Part shown: positions 26,941-40,940 of the stretch, in pieces
How positions within the stretch are numbered: position 1 is the first letter of the stretch
Layout of the letters: every line of letters starts with the position of its first letter
Assembly: GCA_013399855.1 (NCBI GenBank)
Contig: VXAY01001313.1
Coordinates: 1,721,084 to 1,785,083, forward strand
Length of the DNA stretch: 64,000 nucleotides
Source: Oxyruncus cristatus
Taxonomy: Eukaryota; Chordata; Aves; Passeriformes; Cotingidae
Reading direction: 5' to 3'
Notes under the pieces: generated by a model
Told to the model about the DNA's origin: nothing
The model's input: the letters and a program-made list of their open reading frames with translations, nothing else
The model's database searches: none
Made by a program: the position numbers and the translations under genes

Positions 26941-29230
26941 TTGCTTTATTAAATTTCTTTTATTTCCAGCAAAATATTTTTCACCTGATAACTTTTATCA
27001 ACACGGTACCACAAAACATTTATTCTAGTTTCTTTTCTAATCAAAGAGAAAAACATGCATGACGCGCAAAACTTTCCTTAAAGTGTGGTTAATCCAAATA
27101 TTTTCAGTGCCGTGTCTGCAAATCCACCCGTGAAGGGATGTTATATTCACTTGTACGTACCACCCTTCAGGGTTTGTGTTAAAGCACCTTTGCTAAGCAG
27201 AGTAATGAAGGAGGAGGAAGGTGTTGCAAAGGGTGAAGGAGGCAGTCTGAATGACAGCTAAGCCCTGAGAGATGAAGGAAGGGCTACCCGCAGCTGCAGC
27301 CATCCCATCCCCAAAGAAATCAATGAAAATTCTAATCTATACTTGAAGTAGAAAGGAACAGGGTGTATTTCTTCTGTTCCTTGTTTCTATGTTACAAAAG
27401 TACCCCGGTTGTTGATTTTCCAAGAATCCTAAGGCTAAAATATGAGATAGGTTGGTGCTAACATACAAGAAAAAAAAAGACTTCAGGTTCAAGCACTAGT
27501 TCCTAACTCAAATAAACACTGGATTCACTGTTAACACATTTTGCAAACATGTGCAATATCCTCCGAATTATATTATAATGTAATCTTATGTTAGTAATCA
27601 CCAAGGCTGAAAAAAAATTACAGGTGTTAAAAAAAGGTAACTAAAATTCCTTGGCATTTCTCAGTGATTTTGCATGTCTGTAATTTATCACTGTAATTGT
27701 ATCACAGTTATGTCAATGACACCCAAGCCTACTTTTCTATTTGTGGCAATACATCTTGCAAGACAGAATGCAAACTACTATCTTTTAGCTCTGAAGCTGT
27801 GGCAGTCAAATAATTTTTTAAACCAGACACTGACAGCCCTGGATATGGCTTCCTGCTCTAGTTACTTGCCTTGGTGCTTTCTGATGATCTTACATTCAAG
27901 CCATCATCCCATCATTTTGGGGCAATAGTTTGATTAATTCTTGGGGGAAAAAAAAAAAAAATTAGTCCATAAACTGTCCTTATATGGAGTCAGAGAGTCT
28001 CTCCTCTTCATCAACCCAATCATATACGGTTTAAAAAAAAAAAAAAATACAGGGAATTAAACCACTGCAAAAACCAGAGAGAAAAAACTTGCACAATAGC
28101 TGGTTTAGGCACTAAGACCTTAGGGTAAACCTTATGGAAAGAAAGATAATTATTTGCTCTTTTCCATCACCTTAATCTCAGGGGCAGTAGACATTTACCA
28201 TCCATGTCCCCAAAAGCAAGTATAACGCTTTCACCACTGAAACAGCATACTAAATTCAAAGTTCACGTCCAAGGTAAACACCCCAAACACCAAAGAAATA
28301 AATAGGTTATATTCTGGTAAAATTGAATTACTACTTCACCTCACGATAAAACTTTTTTTTTTAAAAAAAGCAGTTAGATATAAAGAATTCTTAAATGTTA
28401 ATCCCATTCCCATGAAAGCTGATCTTAGTATATATTTGCAAACTTCTCTATCATGCTCCTTTAGGACTTGCCAAGGTATGCACCAAAAAGGAAGCAAAGA
28501 CTTATTCACTGCACAGTCTTTTATTGACAAGACCTTTCTTTCTTTGCACAACACCTCTGCTCTGCTGCCTAATTTGTCTTCCAATATCACTCCTTCAATT
28601 TGGTCTTTATATTTAAGCAATAGCAAAGGACAACATATTTTTCCATTTGTTTCCCAATTTTAGAGAGCTACAGACTTCCTTTTGGAGTCCTTTATCGGGT
28701 TTGGAAGACAGCAGTTCAATTCTCACTTGATGACCAAGAGTTATTAGACTAATCATTTTTAAATCTAGATTAAGAATATTTTAATGCAACAAGCTTTGAG
28801 AATATGTACCATTGCTTTATCACTTTGTCAGTCAATGGAAAATACTTGCTTCATATATGGGCTAAAAACCAGTAGAATGCTAACTGGCCAAGCTACAGTT
28901 AAAAATTTAAAAAACAAAATTTAACTACCTTGATACTATTACAGATAGTGAGAAATCTTATGTAACCCCTTGTGACAGAAGCTCCTGAATGGTAAAGATG
29001 CTGAGTTCATCAGTGTTACATCATTTAAGGCCATTTATGGCAGAAGGCAAGGAGATCAGATTGTCATCAGCAAAAATGGTATTTACTGCCTGTCTCCCTT
29101 TTGTTTCTAAAGAAAAGTAATAAAAACTGAGACTAAATCACTTTCTTCAGAAGAAAAACAGTGAAACAGTGTCATGGGGTCTTAATAGACAAAGAAGGAA
29201 AGGAGCAGTATGAGACACCAACCATTTGTT

Positions 29231-29271
29231 CTGGTGGTTGGTTTTGTGGTTTGGTTGGATTTTTTTTTTTT
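29231..29271. repeat. T/G low-complexity tract
   Basis: TGG/TTTG units followed by an 11-base T run, the same layout as at 8537-8571 (TTGG units, then poly(T)). Confidence 0.9.
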
Positions 29272-30123
29272 AGGTGAAGTCAGTAGTTTTGCTTTCTGAC
29301 ACTGGCAAAGCAGAATCAGAATCAGTTTGTTAGTTGGCTGCATATCCTCTCACCAGGAGAGAACAGACACGATTCTTTGCTGAAGCTGTGCTTAGAGAAG
29401 ATTAATAATTTGTCAGAGAAAACAAACCACAGTGCAGACACCTGTCATGACTGTCCAGAAAAATCTCTCCTTGCTTTCTGTATGGGATTCTTTATAAGCC
29501 AAATCAGCGGAGATTTCCTTTGCCCACAAATCAAGAACTGCTCCTTCCCATGAAGTACTGCCTGCAGGGGGAGGTCAGAGATGCTGGACCCCATCACAAC
29601 TTGCTTTGCTCAAAAAGTCACAGCATAAGAGCATTTCCATCCATTTGCAGAACAGTATGAAGGAAGCCACTGAAAAAAATCCCCCATCATCTTTGGACTT
29701 AATTGGACGAGCTGCTCTATATCTGCTGTCCTGCTTCACACATTTTTGTCTCTTCACACCTCTTTGTCTCAGTGCACTTGGATCAAAACACTGTTTCCCT
29801 CCTTGTGGGCAGAAGCATGATAGCAACTTGAAGAAATTAAGTATATGCATCTATCTGTGCCAGACACATTCCATTTTACAGCAGTGTGCTTGGAATTCGA
29901 TCTTCCAGCTGCACAGTCTCTTGTAAGTCTTTCTTGCAGAGATGGCTCCTAAAAAAACCATTGATATCTAAACATTTCTCTACAAATAAAAAAAAGAGAA
30001 CCGACCACATTTAAATTATGTCAACAATTAAAGAAAGGAAGAACAGATGGGGAAAGAGATAAGAAAGAGAGAAGTCACTCTGAGAAGTTTACAATCTCCA
30101 TCATACAAACCAAACTAAACAAA

Positions 30124-30151
30124 CAAAAAAAAAAAAAAAAAAGAAAAAAAA
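30124..30151. repeat. A-rich tract
   Basis: Two long A runs separated by a single G, preceded by AAAC units. Pure low complexity. Confidence 0.9.
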
Positions 30152-30907
30152 GGCAAAACAAGCAACAACTGAAACGAAGTCTTCCAATAAACAAAGATGG
30201 CTTGGCAATGGACTTTTCAGAATGATCTCTCTTAATTTCCACCTCATTACCCAGGAGAGGTAGTAGAAAAGTTGGACACATATTAATGGTCTGCAGTACA
30301 TCTGAACTCTCTTGCATTCAATTACAAAGTGTTCTGCCTGAAGCCACTACATTAGCTCTTTGTCACAGACACCTAAAAGCCCACCCACTTTATATGAATT
30401 CAGATGTGATACTGTAGGATAATTATCCATTCAGTGGAAAGTCAGTGCTAGTCTTCCCAAGGACACTTCAACGACTGTCTGTGGTGCCCACCAGTCACTT
30501 AAGAAACATATAAACAAAACCGAAAACTTTGTCTTCGCAGCTTCTTAAACTTGTTATCAGCCCCAGAGAGTTTTGCTGAAGGCAATGAAATATCCAGTTT
30601 TTTGGGAGTGGCGGTTTCTTGTGTGTCTATCCTAGTCTTATTAAGGAATATTGATAGCTTTTAATTACATATTAAAGTTAACCTTCCTTATTTTTTCATG
30701 CAGTGCACTGAAAGTTACTTCATTCAGTCTCCTCACAATTTGACTTCCTTATTGTGTCTTGATTAGAGAGGGCCTCAGAGGTTATCAGTAATTACAATGG
30801 GAATTACTCTAGTAATGCATCCTATATTTTTAAAGGAGAATAAGGACAGTCTTTCGGAGAGAGAATGACAGGGATTGTCAGAAAGGATTGATCTGAAAGA
30901 TTCCTTT

Positions 30908-30949
30908 AAAAACACACACACACAAAAAAAAACAAACAAAAAAAACCCA
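30908..30949. repeat. CA microsatellite and A/C tract
   Basis: Six CA units run into long A runs interrupted by CAAA units. Purely A and C apart from the edges. Confidence 0.9.
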
Positions 30950-31984
30950 CTCTGTAGCTGGAGAGATTGAAAGTCAGCAACAGCACTACAAATCCTCACA
31001 AAACTTACATTTCCACATTCACCCAAGAAGCAACTCTGTCTGGCTGGATATAGAAAGGTGCTCCCACTGTATGAACAGAGTGGACAATAAAATAGCGTCT
31101 TGGACAGGTATTTAAGTATCACAGATACACACAGTATATGAATCAAAATAGGCAGTTAGGACCAGCTACATGTAAACACATTTTGGAAAAGAAAGAGGAG
31201 AAAGAATTACACAAGATATGAACATGGTAGGAAATGTGATATCCCCAGTTCCACTACTGCCTTCTCTTTGGACAAAACTCACTTTCAGGACTAAAAGTCA
31301 CAGATATTAATCCACGAGTATGGACACTTGTGAGATCTTTGGCTGAAAGGATTCTATTAAATACCAAGAACTTTTATGGATGTTAGAGTGCAATACACTC
31401 CCAGTTACAAATGCCTCACTTGAACACCCAAATGAGTGTCAGTATTTCTGTAATGTGTGCTACAAAGAAAGTAACTCTGAATTGGCCTGTATACTCACTA
31501 GGAAGTGGGAGGTGATTGTAACAAAGTAGAAAATGCCTTCCTCATAATTAAAATTTTCAAGGGAAGTGAGAAGTCCTTCACTGTACTATAAGAAACCCTT
31601 CATGGAGCTTCTAGACCTATTGATTAGCATTCTATCTAAGTTATCACAACTGTAAAACCTGGCACTTGGACTTTGAAATTGAAAATACAGACCTAAACAT
31701 CTGTGGATAGAAGTGTGCAATAAATGTAGCCAATAATCTTTTTTAGTGTGACAGTTAAAAGGAAAACACAGAACACAGGTGATGAAGAAATTCAGGCTTT
31801 GCAACCTTCACAATGGAAGGTTTGTGGCATTTTGAGGTTTGCTGGAGATGGCACAGTTAAATATATGTTATATTCAGTTTTCCTGAAAAGTAAAACCAGA
31901 AAACATTACAGGGTTTCAAATTGCAAGTCAACTTCCAGCCAAATGTGTTGTATTAAAAGGGGCTCTCATTCCTGACTTTACAAG

Positions 31985-32082
31985 CAAACAAACAAAAAAC
32001 CAACCAACCAAAAAAAAACCCCACCAAAAATTAACAACTAAACAAAAAAAAACCAAAACAAACAAACAAACAAACAAAAAAG
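31985..32082. repeat. A/C low-complexity tract (CAAA/CCAA units)
   Basis: Nearly 100 bases made almost only of A and C, with CAAACAAA, CCAACCAACC and long A runs, ending in five CAAA units. On the GRID1 sense strand it reads as TTTG/TTGG units. Confidence 0.95.
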
Positions 32083-32181
32083 ATGTTACTAGACTTTCTA
32101 CATTCTTCAAACCGCTGTGGCAAAGAATGGTCCAGGTGCATCTTTTTTTTCTTCTGATAAAAAGTTGTCCTGTGCATCTGC

Positions 32182-32232
32182 ATCTTCTGCATTCAAAAAG
32201 ATTCAATTTTAAATCTTCTGCATTTAAAAAGA
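32182..32232. repeat. 31-base imperfect tandem duplication
   Basis: ATCTTCTGCATTCAAAAAGA at 32182-32201 recurs as ATCTTCTGCATTTAAAAAGA at 32213-32232, with the start points 31 bases apart. The remainder of the second unit has diverged. Confidence 0.85.
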
Positions 32233-34752
32233 ACAATCTGAGTTTCTGTACATTCAGCAGACCGAGCATGAAGGAGCACCCAGAGAATGATGGATGGACA
32301 AGCAAGATGAAACAAACAACCAGACAACAGAGATATCTCAAACAGGCTGCTGAGGCAGGCATTTTGTTGTCCTTCTACTCTTATAGTTTCTTAGAGAGAC
32401 CAAAAGGAAAGGCAGAACCTTTCTCTTCCTCCAGGGCAACCGAGAGAGAAAAACTTAAACCAATTTCTAGAAAAAGATGCCAGCGTTCTTTCCTAAGCAT
32501 TAATTTCTACAGTGGTGGAGCATCATCCTTGAACCACAAACACCTTTCCACTAACGTTTGATTGACTCCCTCCCCTTCTTTGTCTGTGAAAGTATGTGAT
32601 TATTAACGTACACACTCCTCACAGTCAAGAATATAGGTTCCAAAAGTGGACTCTTACTGTACTGGAGCATATCTGACCCCTGAAGACACAGAAAGTGGAC
32701 GATGTTTTTTTTGTTACTGATTCCAGTGACAAGATCTGCATGTTCTTGACTGGTTTTGTAATGCCTAAAGCTCCCTGCAACATAAGCCATTCTCCGCCAC
32801 CTGACAAGTTCAGGAACTAGAGTCTAAAAAATGAGCAATGAGAGCCGTGAAAAAAGAGAAAATAGTTCCAATTCTATCCTGACGCTTTTGCTGCTATGCT
32901 ATTGGGAATCAATTGAATCTCACGTCTGTGAAAGGAGAATTAAATCAGTTGTATCAGTCCTCTTAGCTGATGGTACTCAAAACTGCCATATTCAAAATCA
33001 AGTCAATTTTTAAGAATTATATTACATAACAATGTATATATTGAGTCTTTTTTCTATCATTTCTTGAAGTGACTTAAGCAAAGAGTTGCTTCTATCACAT
33101 CATGTGGGATTAAATCACAATCTCACACTAACACACCAAAAAATTCTAGTTCTGAACTGGGTTTTTTTGAGAATTGAAGTAAAGGGCTTATTTTACAACT
33201 AATGATGTCAACTGGAACAAAACTCATCAAGCATTAAGAAAAACATCTCACACCTTAACTTCAGGAATAATTTTTCCCACTGAAACCTTAAGGTTCCATT
33301 TTTAATTTATAAACCATGGACAGCTGAAGTTCATTCATTCAGGAGAAGATCATCACACTGCTTAAGTGTCTCTTCCCACACTTCTCCATTAGACACCACC
33401 TTATTTAGCAGCTTTGAGATTTAAGGATTTATTTTGATAAATATCTTGTAGCATGAGAAAGTTCTGTGCCTTGAACTTTGATAAATATTCACACATGGGA
33501 CCAACTTCTCTGTTTTACATTTCAAGCATTTTCTGGATGTTGGTTGGAACTTCTGAAGTTATTCAGTGAGAACATTGCTGGGAAGTTTCTTTCTCACACA
33601 ATTAAAGCAAGTGACAGAAAGCAATTCTGGTAGCTGGGAAGGGGCTAGAACCAACTTAGCAGATCTACTTTCCCCTTACAGGAATGCTGTGTGACTGTGA
33701 ATAACAATAAGCAGCTGGATCTGTAGTGATTATATCATAGTTTGCCTGCACTGCAGTTAAAGGTGGGGCTGTAGCTACTACTGTCATATGTAAATCAGTT
33801 TTCAAGTAATACACTCCAATATCGATTATGCCGTGACCAAGACTGCCTGAGAAAACCAGGCTAAAGAAGCAGGACACTAAGACCACATAAGCTGTTTGAT
33901 CTTGGTATCTGAGCTTATAGTAAAAAAAATTGGACATGCCTTCAAAAGCTGTGGTACAAAAAAAAAATCCTACTCCGAAATCTATTTCTAGAAACATAGA
34001 GCCTTTTCCAGCCATTCAAAAAAACATGCATTACAACTAAGTTTGCAAGTCCAACTCGTTCATCTAGTGGGTTTTAAAATATATATAATAAGAAAATTAA
34101 AATTATCTGATCATCAATTGATTTTAATGCTTGGTATCATTTCTGCAGGGGTCTTCAGCTGACCCATGGCTTTATTAAGATGGAGACAGAGACCAATTTG
34201 TCAGGAGTAGTTCCTCACAGCATGCTCTCCTGCTGCCTTTCAGGCTGACAGCGCCTTGGCTTCTGGTTCCTTAACCCACAATTGTACCTGTTATTGTGTA
34301 AAAATTTTCTCTATTTCTGGTAAATGCATGGGTGGATAACAGCTTTTTCCTTCTCACTCATTTATTTCTCCTTGGGCCTTTAGACTGCTCCTTTACAGTA
34401 TAATCAGTCTCAGCAAATGCCTAGTAACTACCATGTTAAACCACACATACTCCAATAAAATAGTTTTTTTACTATGGGCTGTCCAAAAACTAACTTTGCA
34501 TAAACCCCCAGGTTTACTCCATTTTCTCCAGCACCCCAAGCAGGAAAGAGGGCCAAGCTTATTTTTTTATGTTTTCTTTAGGACCTTCCCCCTTTCTACC
34601 CTTCACTCTGTACTCCAGCCTAAAAGGCCAAGACATTTCAGTGATGCCAAGTTCCCTTAGATTGTACGTGAGAAACCACACCTTTTGTAGAGGAAAATCA
34701 GTCAAAATATTCTTCAGAAAAAAATGATCACAATTCACTTCCTAACTATAAG

Positions 34753-35010
34753 TTCACGTAGTGACAGGACAGGGGGAATGGCTTCAAACTGCAAGTAGGT
34801 TTAGATTAGATATTAGGAAATAATTCTTTACTGTGAGCATAGCAAGGCACTGGAACAGGTTGCCCTGAGAAGTTGTGGATGCCCCATCCTTGGCAGTGTT
34901 CAAGGCCAGGTTGGATGGATCTCTGAGCAATCTGGTCTAGCGGAAGGTGTCCCTGCCCACAGCAAGGGAGGTGGAAGTAGGTCCCTTCCAACACAAACCA
35001 ATCTGTGATT
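34753..35010 (+). mobile_element. CR1 LINE, 5'-truncated 3' end (about 0.26 kb)
   Basis: The stretch contains GTAGTGACAGGACAGGGGGA, TTTAGATTAGATATTAGGAA, GCACTGGAACAGGTTGCCCT, GTTGTGGATGCCCCATCCTT, AGTGTTCAAGGCCAGGTTGG and ends in GGTCCCTTCCAACACAAACC followed by a degenerate ATTCTATGATT-type terminus. These are hallmark CR1 3' segments, from a different subfamily than the copy at 45.5 kb. It is a dead fragment antisense to GRID1. Another AT microsatellite begins about 125 bases further on. Confidence 0.93.
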
Positions 35011-35134
35011 GTCTCTTCCCTCAAAATCCACTGATGTGTAACCAAAGAATGCTATTGGTGTCATATCACTCCACAACAATATTGCTTCGGCATTACATCT
35101 CCATATTCAGGTCCAGAGTCTTATTTGAAAATAA

Positions 35135-35160
35135 ATATATATATATATATATATACATAT
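35135..35160. repeat. AT dinucleotide microsatellite
   Basis: About ten uninterrupted AT units followed by ACATAT. It lies about 125 bases 3' of the CR1 fragment. Confidence 0.95.
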
Positions 35161-38100
35161 ACAGAATGAAAGGTTGGGATTTCCTGGGACTTGTCTTAGA
35201 TAGTATGACTCATAAAGCACCTCACTACCTCAGTGCAGAAATCACAACACACAGAGGCTCCACAGAATTATTAGAAGTATTTGCACTACATTATTGCTAG
35301 AAATCAACTCTGATTGATTCATTTTTCACAGTACTGGCAGACTAGTTTTGACAGTGAACGTCAATGTTCAAAAGGTAGGATAGGCACATTGTAGAAGATA
35401 ACACAAGAAGTGGCACAGCCAAAACCCAATCCACTACAAGGATTCTTACAATGTTAAATTTTACAGACTGTTCTCACATTAGTGCTATCTATTTTATTTT
35501 TTATCAAAGGCTTCCCTTTGCTGACTAGTAATTTAGCCAAGAACTCAGTTCTAAACAGTTTTAAGGAACTACAGACTTTAAAGAACATAGTCCTATTGAT
35601 ATTTTATCTCACAGTACAGGCAACATCCACAGGCAGCTCTTTGGCCTACTCTTTTCAATACCATTACATATTTACTCTACTACTTTCTCTATGCTTACCA
35701 CGTTTGGGGATTTTGTTTGGTTTTAACACTGAGGTGATCACATTAAAGGGATTATGCATTATTGCAGTTTAATATACCAATACTGAGCTTTTACTGATTA
35801 TACTTGATTACTTTCACAGAGGCAATTGGAGAAAGTTTCCAACTCTTTTCAAAGCCAGCAGGTTCTCTGACTGTATTTTTATATCTTGGTAGTGCAGAGG
35901 ATGAAACGAGAAACAAGAGGATCCATTTTCCAGCCCGACTCAGAGAGTTTACTAAGTGAGCAAAGCAGGCCACGAAGCCAAAAGCTCATTGGCTTGTTGA
36001 ATGGCACCACAGGCCCCACACAGGCTGCCTCAAACCGAATTTGAATTTCTGTTATGTCAGGTCATGTTAGGCCCCATAAAGCTACATAATGTCAGCTTGA
36101 AGCAGAACATGGTGCAAGTCGACACGGTGAAAAACAACCGCGCAAATCTGATCTGAGCTGATGTGGCAGATGATACATGAAACACACATTAGTTTCAAGA
36201 CGAAATGCAGTAACACACTGACCCTCTAGAATTGACCCCCTAGAGAGAGAAAATACTAGGTGATCTTTCATTCTCTCCCTGGGAATACGTTATGTCTCTC
36301 TACACTATAATCTAAGAACTGTCAACGAACGCATTGCTGAATGATCTCATCGACAACAGGTTAACAGCAGAGACACGTGGGCAGATGGCTTGGAGCCTCA
36401 GGCAAGGGCTCTGTTACAGACATAAGCACACAGTCCAAAACTTTGGCTTCTGTGTTGAAGATATGGATAGATAAACCCCTCCCAAAACTTCAGAATACTT
36501 TTGAAGCTGCTCTTATCACAGTAATTATTGCCTTACACCAACCAAACAAACTTAACCACTGCAGAAAAATCAGGTACCATCCAAGCTTTTCCCAATAGTG
36601 TATAAAGCTTTGTACTTTCTGATAAATATAAAAATATGAGAAAGAGTTTAACATACATGTCAAATCATGCTCCTTATAAATACATTGACATGCATATGCA
36701 TGTTCCCATAAATAAGCAAACATTCCTCAAACATTTTTAGATGATATCTACGTGGATACCTACGTTGAACAGAATCTAAAATTAACCAAAAAAGTAAAAA
36801 TCAAAAGAATTGGTTCTATAAAGACACGGAACAACTGGAAACATTTCTGAAAAAAAGCAATTATAAAATGCTTTTAAAAATTGGAAAACAAGGCATAAAA
36901 TAAACAATCCTTCGTAGTCAACACTTTTTGCTAATGTTTAGTCAATACTAATTATTGATTCAGACAATTTAAATTGGAATGTGTAACTGGAAACAAAAAT
37001 CATAAAAAGAAAATACTTTTTTATTTTCACAGTAGCAAATATTGCAAACTGGGCAGAAATACAGACAAATCTGCAGAAAGGGAAGAGTGAAAAAAACGAG
37101 CTCTTGATGTAAAAGTCTATCTAAACCAAGTCCCCTAAAAATCTTATCCAGTTTCTAAGGCTGGAGATTATTTCCATTTTATTAGTAGCATAGAACATGC
37201 AAACCAGAATAAGGCTGTAGGGCTTGATGTATTTATTGAAAGGGCCCTTCAATAAATACAAGGGTTAAAAGGAAACAAGCAAGGAAAAAGATGTCAAATG
37301 GTGGTAAAGTTTGCACTAAGTGCCTGTTTAATATAAAGATCAATCTGCTGACTGAAGCTCTGCAGTAATGAAATACAACGTTCCTGCCTGTCAACAAACA
37401 GCAAACGAGGGAGAAATAATTCCAGAGACAGAAGTAAACATATTCTATTTACTTTTCAATTTAGGATATTTAAAAACACAGAAAAGCTCTAGAGATAAAA
37501 TGAGAAGTCTGCCTTCAAAACACCACTCATCATTACTGTTCTGGGAAGGTCAACATAGAAAAAAAAAAAATAAGCATCCGCACTTAAGAATATTTGGCCC
37601 TTTTCTCCTAAGTGTTTTCAGAAAGGGACACATGCAAGAGGAGTAATATTTACCTCTAAAGATGAAAACAACATCTATTGAAACACTTTATTGAACACAC
37701 CAACAAAAGTAATTCAAAATGTCCCAAAATAAATCAAAAAGCAGTTTTGTATTTTGAACTCATTATCAAGGTATTGAATTATTTTCTTCCATGGACCAAA
37801 TAGGCCCAGCTGACCCAAGTATTTATCAGTAGCTGGTCTGTCTTGTCAAAACAAAAACAGCATTTCTGGAGTTTCATCTCCTTGCTAATGTCTGAAACAG
37901 TTGTGTCCCTGTATTTCTGGTGGACAGGAATTACTAAGTAAAACTATTTCTCATTTTTATGAAAGAAATATATTATATTTTCAGAACACTTTTCTAAAAT
38001 GATCCAGACCTCAGTCATTCTCATGAGCAGTTTTCTTATCAGCCCTAACATGTAAGATACTATTACTGGATGTAGAGACCTCTCCCATACAAATACCCCA

Positions 38101-40306
38101 ACTCAGCCATGGCTGTGAAACTGGAAGGCAGACCATATCCATTTGTGCTGTTAATTTGCATTGAATCCATGTAATTTATAATGATCTGTGACAGAGGAGA
38201 GAACGGCTGTGGGAAACAAATCATCTTTTTCCAAGATCTAGACTCATGTTTCCGTGGTTGCTACCACTTGGGTCTCCCAGCACTCCTTTTGGAGCCTTCT
38301 GACACTGCCCCAAACCAAGCCTGTCCCAAAGCCCAACCTTTCTTCCAGCAGTGCAGCATGAAGCAGAGTGCTGTCAGCAGTGGCATCCCATCTTTCATTC
38401 CCAAAGGACCAATGCATCCCCCAATGTCCAGACATAATGTTGTTCAAAAGATGCTAATAAATAAATTATCCTTTGGAGTGCTATGAAACAATTCTTACCC
38501 TGATACACTCTTAAAATCCACATACACAAAAATAATAACCCTGCTAGCCTTTTTTCCTGCCCTTTCACCAAGAGATGTCTTCCATAAAAAAAAAATCTTT
38601 AATCATGAGAAGAAAATAGGAAGATTGATTAAATATTTGCTACCTATACATGCCCCACTCTCAAAAGAAAACATAATCACTTTTATGCAGAAAACCTCTA
38701 TGTGTAAACATATTAAACTTTCAATCATCAGTATATAAGGGCACTAAAGAAAAAGAGTATTATTAAGGCGGAATTACCTTCCAGTCATAATGTTTGCCAT
38801 ATAAGCATCTGGGTACAATGAAACAAAGACCAATACAATGGGAACTCAAAATTATTATGGTGTAATAGGCCCAAGATCCTGCAATTATTGCCCTTTTAAT
38901 ACACACTGGATAGCAGAAACACATTCTCAATTATCAAAATGTCTCGGGGAGTGGGAACTAGAATAGAAAGCTTCACTCTGCTGTATTACACTTGCATCTC
39001 TTCAGGACTGTAAACCTTTTGTCAACTGCCTTAATAGCGATATCAAACACTACGCACCTGACAGAAAGAAAATTGTGGAGGGCTTTATTATCGCTTGTTT
39101 TAAACTTTCAGGTGTAAACAAAACTGTTTAAACAGGAAGACCAGCACAGCAAGGCAATGTGTCTTCATGGTCACACCTGAGCACTCATTCTTCTAACATA
39201 CGGACACTCAGGTTGAAGTCCTTCAAAGCATGATTACATTCAGACTAAAATATTCCACTACCTCACAATTTCAAACATTTTAACATCACATTTAATTTTT
39301 ATCGTTTAATTTAGCATAGGAGATACGTTAATCTTTAAAAAGAAGTTGAATTTGTCCTTGAGACAAGTCCTTCACTTAATTTTACTTCAGTACCATGTAA
39401 TACAACATATTTTACCTTGACTATCATCAGGATTTACAGCCAACCATTTCCAATATTTATCTTTATTTAATATTTAGCTTGTCTGACTTCAATTATAATC
39501 AGCGTGGAGCCAACTTCCAATACCACATCTACCAGGCTAAGTTCTCAGAAGCTTTCAGCAAAGCCTAAGCATGAATGTCAACTCAGGTAACATGGACTTC
39601 CTCGTGCTTCCCGTTTTGTCATGTGCTGATAACAAAGTACTGATTGAACTAGGAGATGTCAGGGAGAAGACAGTTTGGACGCCTGGTGTGTGGTGAAGGC
39701 AACATTACCAGGGCTGTCTTACCACAGGCAGCCCCTGACAACAGAGTGCTTGGCATACATTGTGTTGCATGATGGAAATATCAGATGTTCCAATTGATAC
39801 ACCAGAGAAAGAGAAGGAAAAGCAAGAATAGAAGAAAATACTACAAGGTAGTCAACCCACCGTACTTAAACCACAAACTCTTCTGGGTTTGCTGAACACT
39901 TTATGTTCACAAATCAACATCACAATACCTACATAACCTGACCTTGACAAAATAACTCACTCTTCAGGACCGACCCAACACAACAAATTAAATCTGAAAA
40001 GCAAAATAGTAAAGGAAGCTACCAGGGCTACCTGGAAACTAAGTTGCAACCTGCAAACCTTTATAGCTGTAACAGCAGTAGGCACTACTCATTACCAGGG
40101 TGTTCTGTTTTGGTTTTTTACATGTGCACTTGCAAAGATGTAGCTCACATTTGTGCTTTGTGCACACAAAGGAACTAGCACAAGAAATCACACAATTTCA
40201 ATGAAGGTATGTTCCTCAAAGCCTGAATGTCACCCATTTGTTCCTACCCTCCAACTTTGCAAAACTGACATTTTTGGGAGCCTGAAAATCTAGATGTTGA
40301 TTTGCA

Positions 40307-40326
40307 AAACAAACAAACAAACAAAC
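40307..40326. repeat. CAAA tetranucleotide repeat
   Basis: Five AAAC units in a row, a short tetranucleotide microsatellite. Confidence 0.9.
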
Positions 40327-40737
40327 ATAACCAAACAAGAAAGTTTTTATTTTCTCCAGAAGAATCACTTTTTTTTATGTGTCTAAATGCTACCAAATCA
40401 AACTCCTACTCCCTCAAGGTTTTTTGTATTTACGCTACCTCTGCATTTAAAGCTTAATTTTTAATTACAGATTCCAGGCACCTTACATTCATCAATATAA
40501 GCACAAACTGTCTTTTCTCTTCATTTGCTCATAGGCATACACATTTGTATGTACATACGCACACACATTTACAGAGCAATAAATAACGTAGATACGTATG
40601 ACACACTTATATGCAGCATGAGGGCGTGAATAAAAACCAAAAATTGCACTATTGTCTAAGCACATATGTTCACGGGTGTTGTGTGCATATGGGTTTATCC
40701 CATTTTTCTCCTATCCCTGACTGGTCCTCAAACATTC

Positions 40738-40940
40738 CTAATTAGTCTCAGCAACAGGTGGCTGGCCGTAAGGACAGACTCGCAAAACAAACAGCACTCT
40801 CTCAAAAAGCTGGCTCTGCTTTGTTAGTGCCACGGAACAGGCAGCAGCTACATCCCTAATTGTGAGGACTGCAGGGAAAGGAAGACAACCAGCTCCTGAT
40901 TAGCCCCCTGATTAATGTTGCCCAAATGACTCCGCAGCTT
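40738..40940. promoter_or_regulatory. candidate enhancer: cluster of homeodomain, E-box and SOX-type sites
   Basis: Within 200 bases there are CTAATTAG (40738-40745), the E-box CAGGTG (40755-40760), CTTTGTT (about 40819-40825), CTAATTG (about 40857-40863), CTGATTAG (40896-40903), CTGATTAATG (40908-40917) and ATGACTCCGCAGC (40925-40937, AP-1/MAF-like). The motifs are exact but short. Clustering with mixed GC content is the only argument for function. Confidence 0.25.

Noticed and set aside
31928..32561. Overlapping 144-codon frames on both strands near 32.2 kb
   Set aside because: The minus-strand frame runs through the A/C low-complexity tract (giving poly Phe/Val/Leu), and the plus-strand frame resembles nothing known. 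Both look like artefacts of composition.
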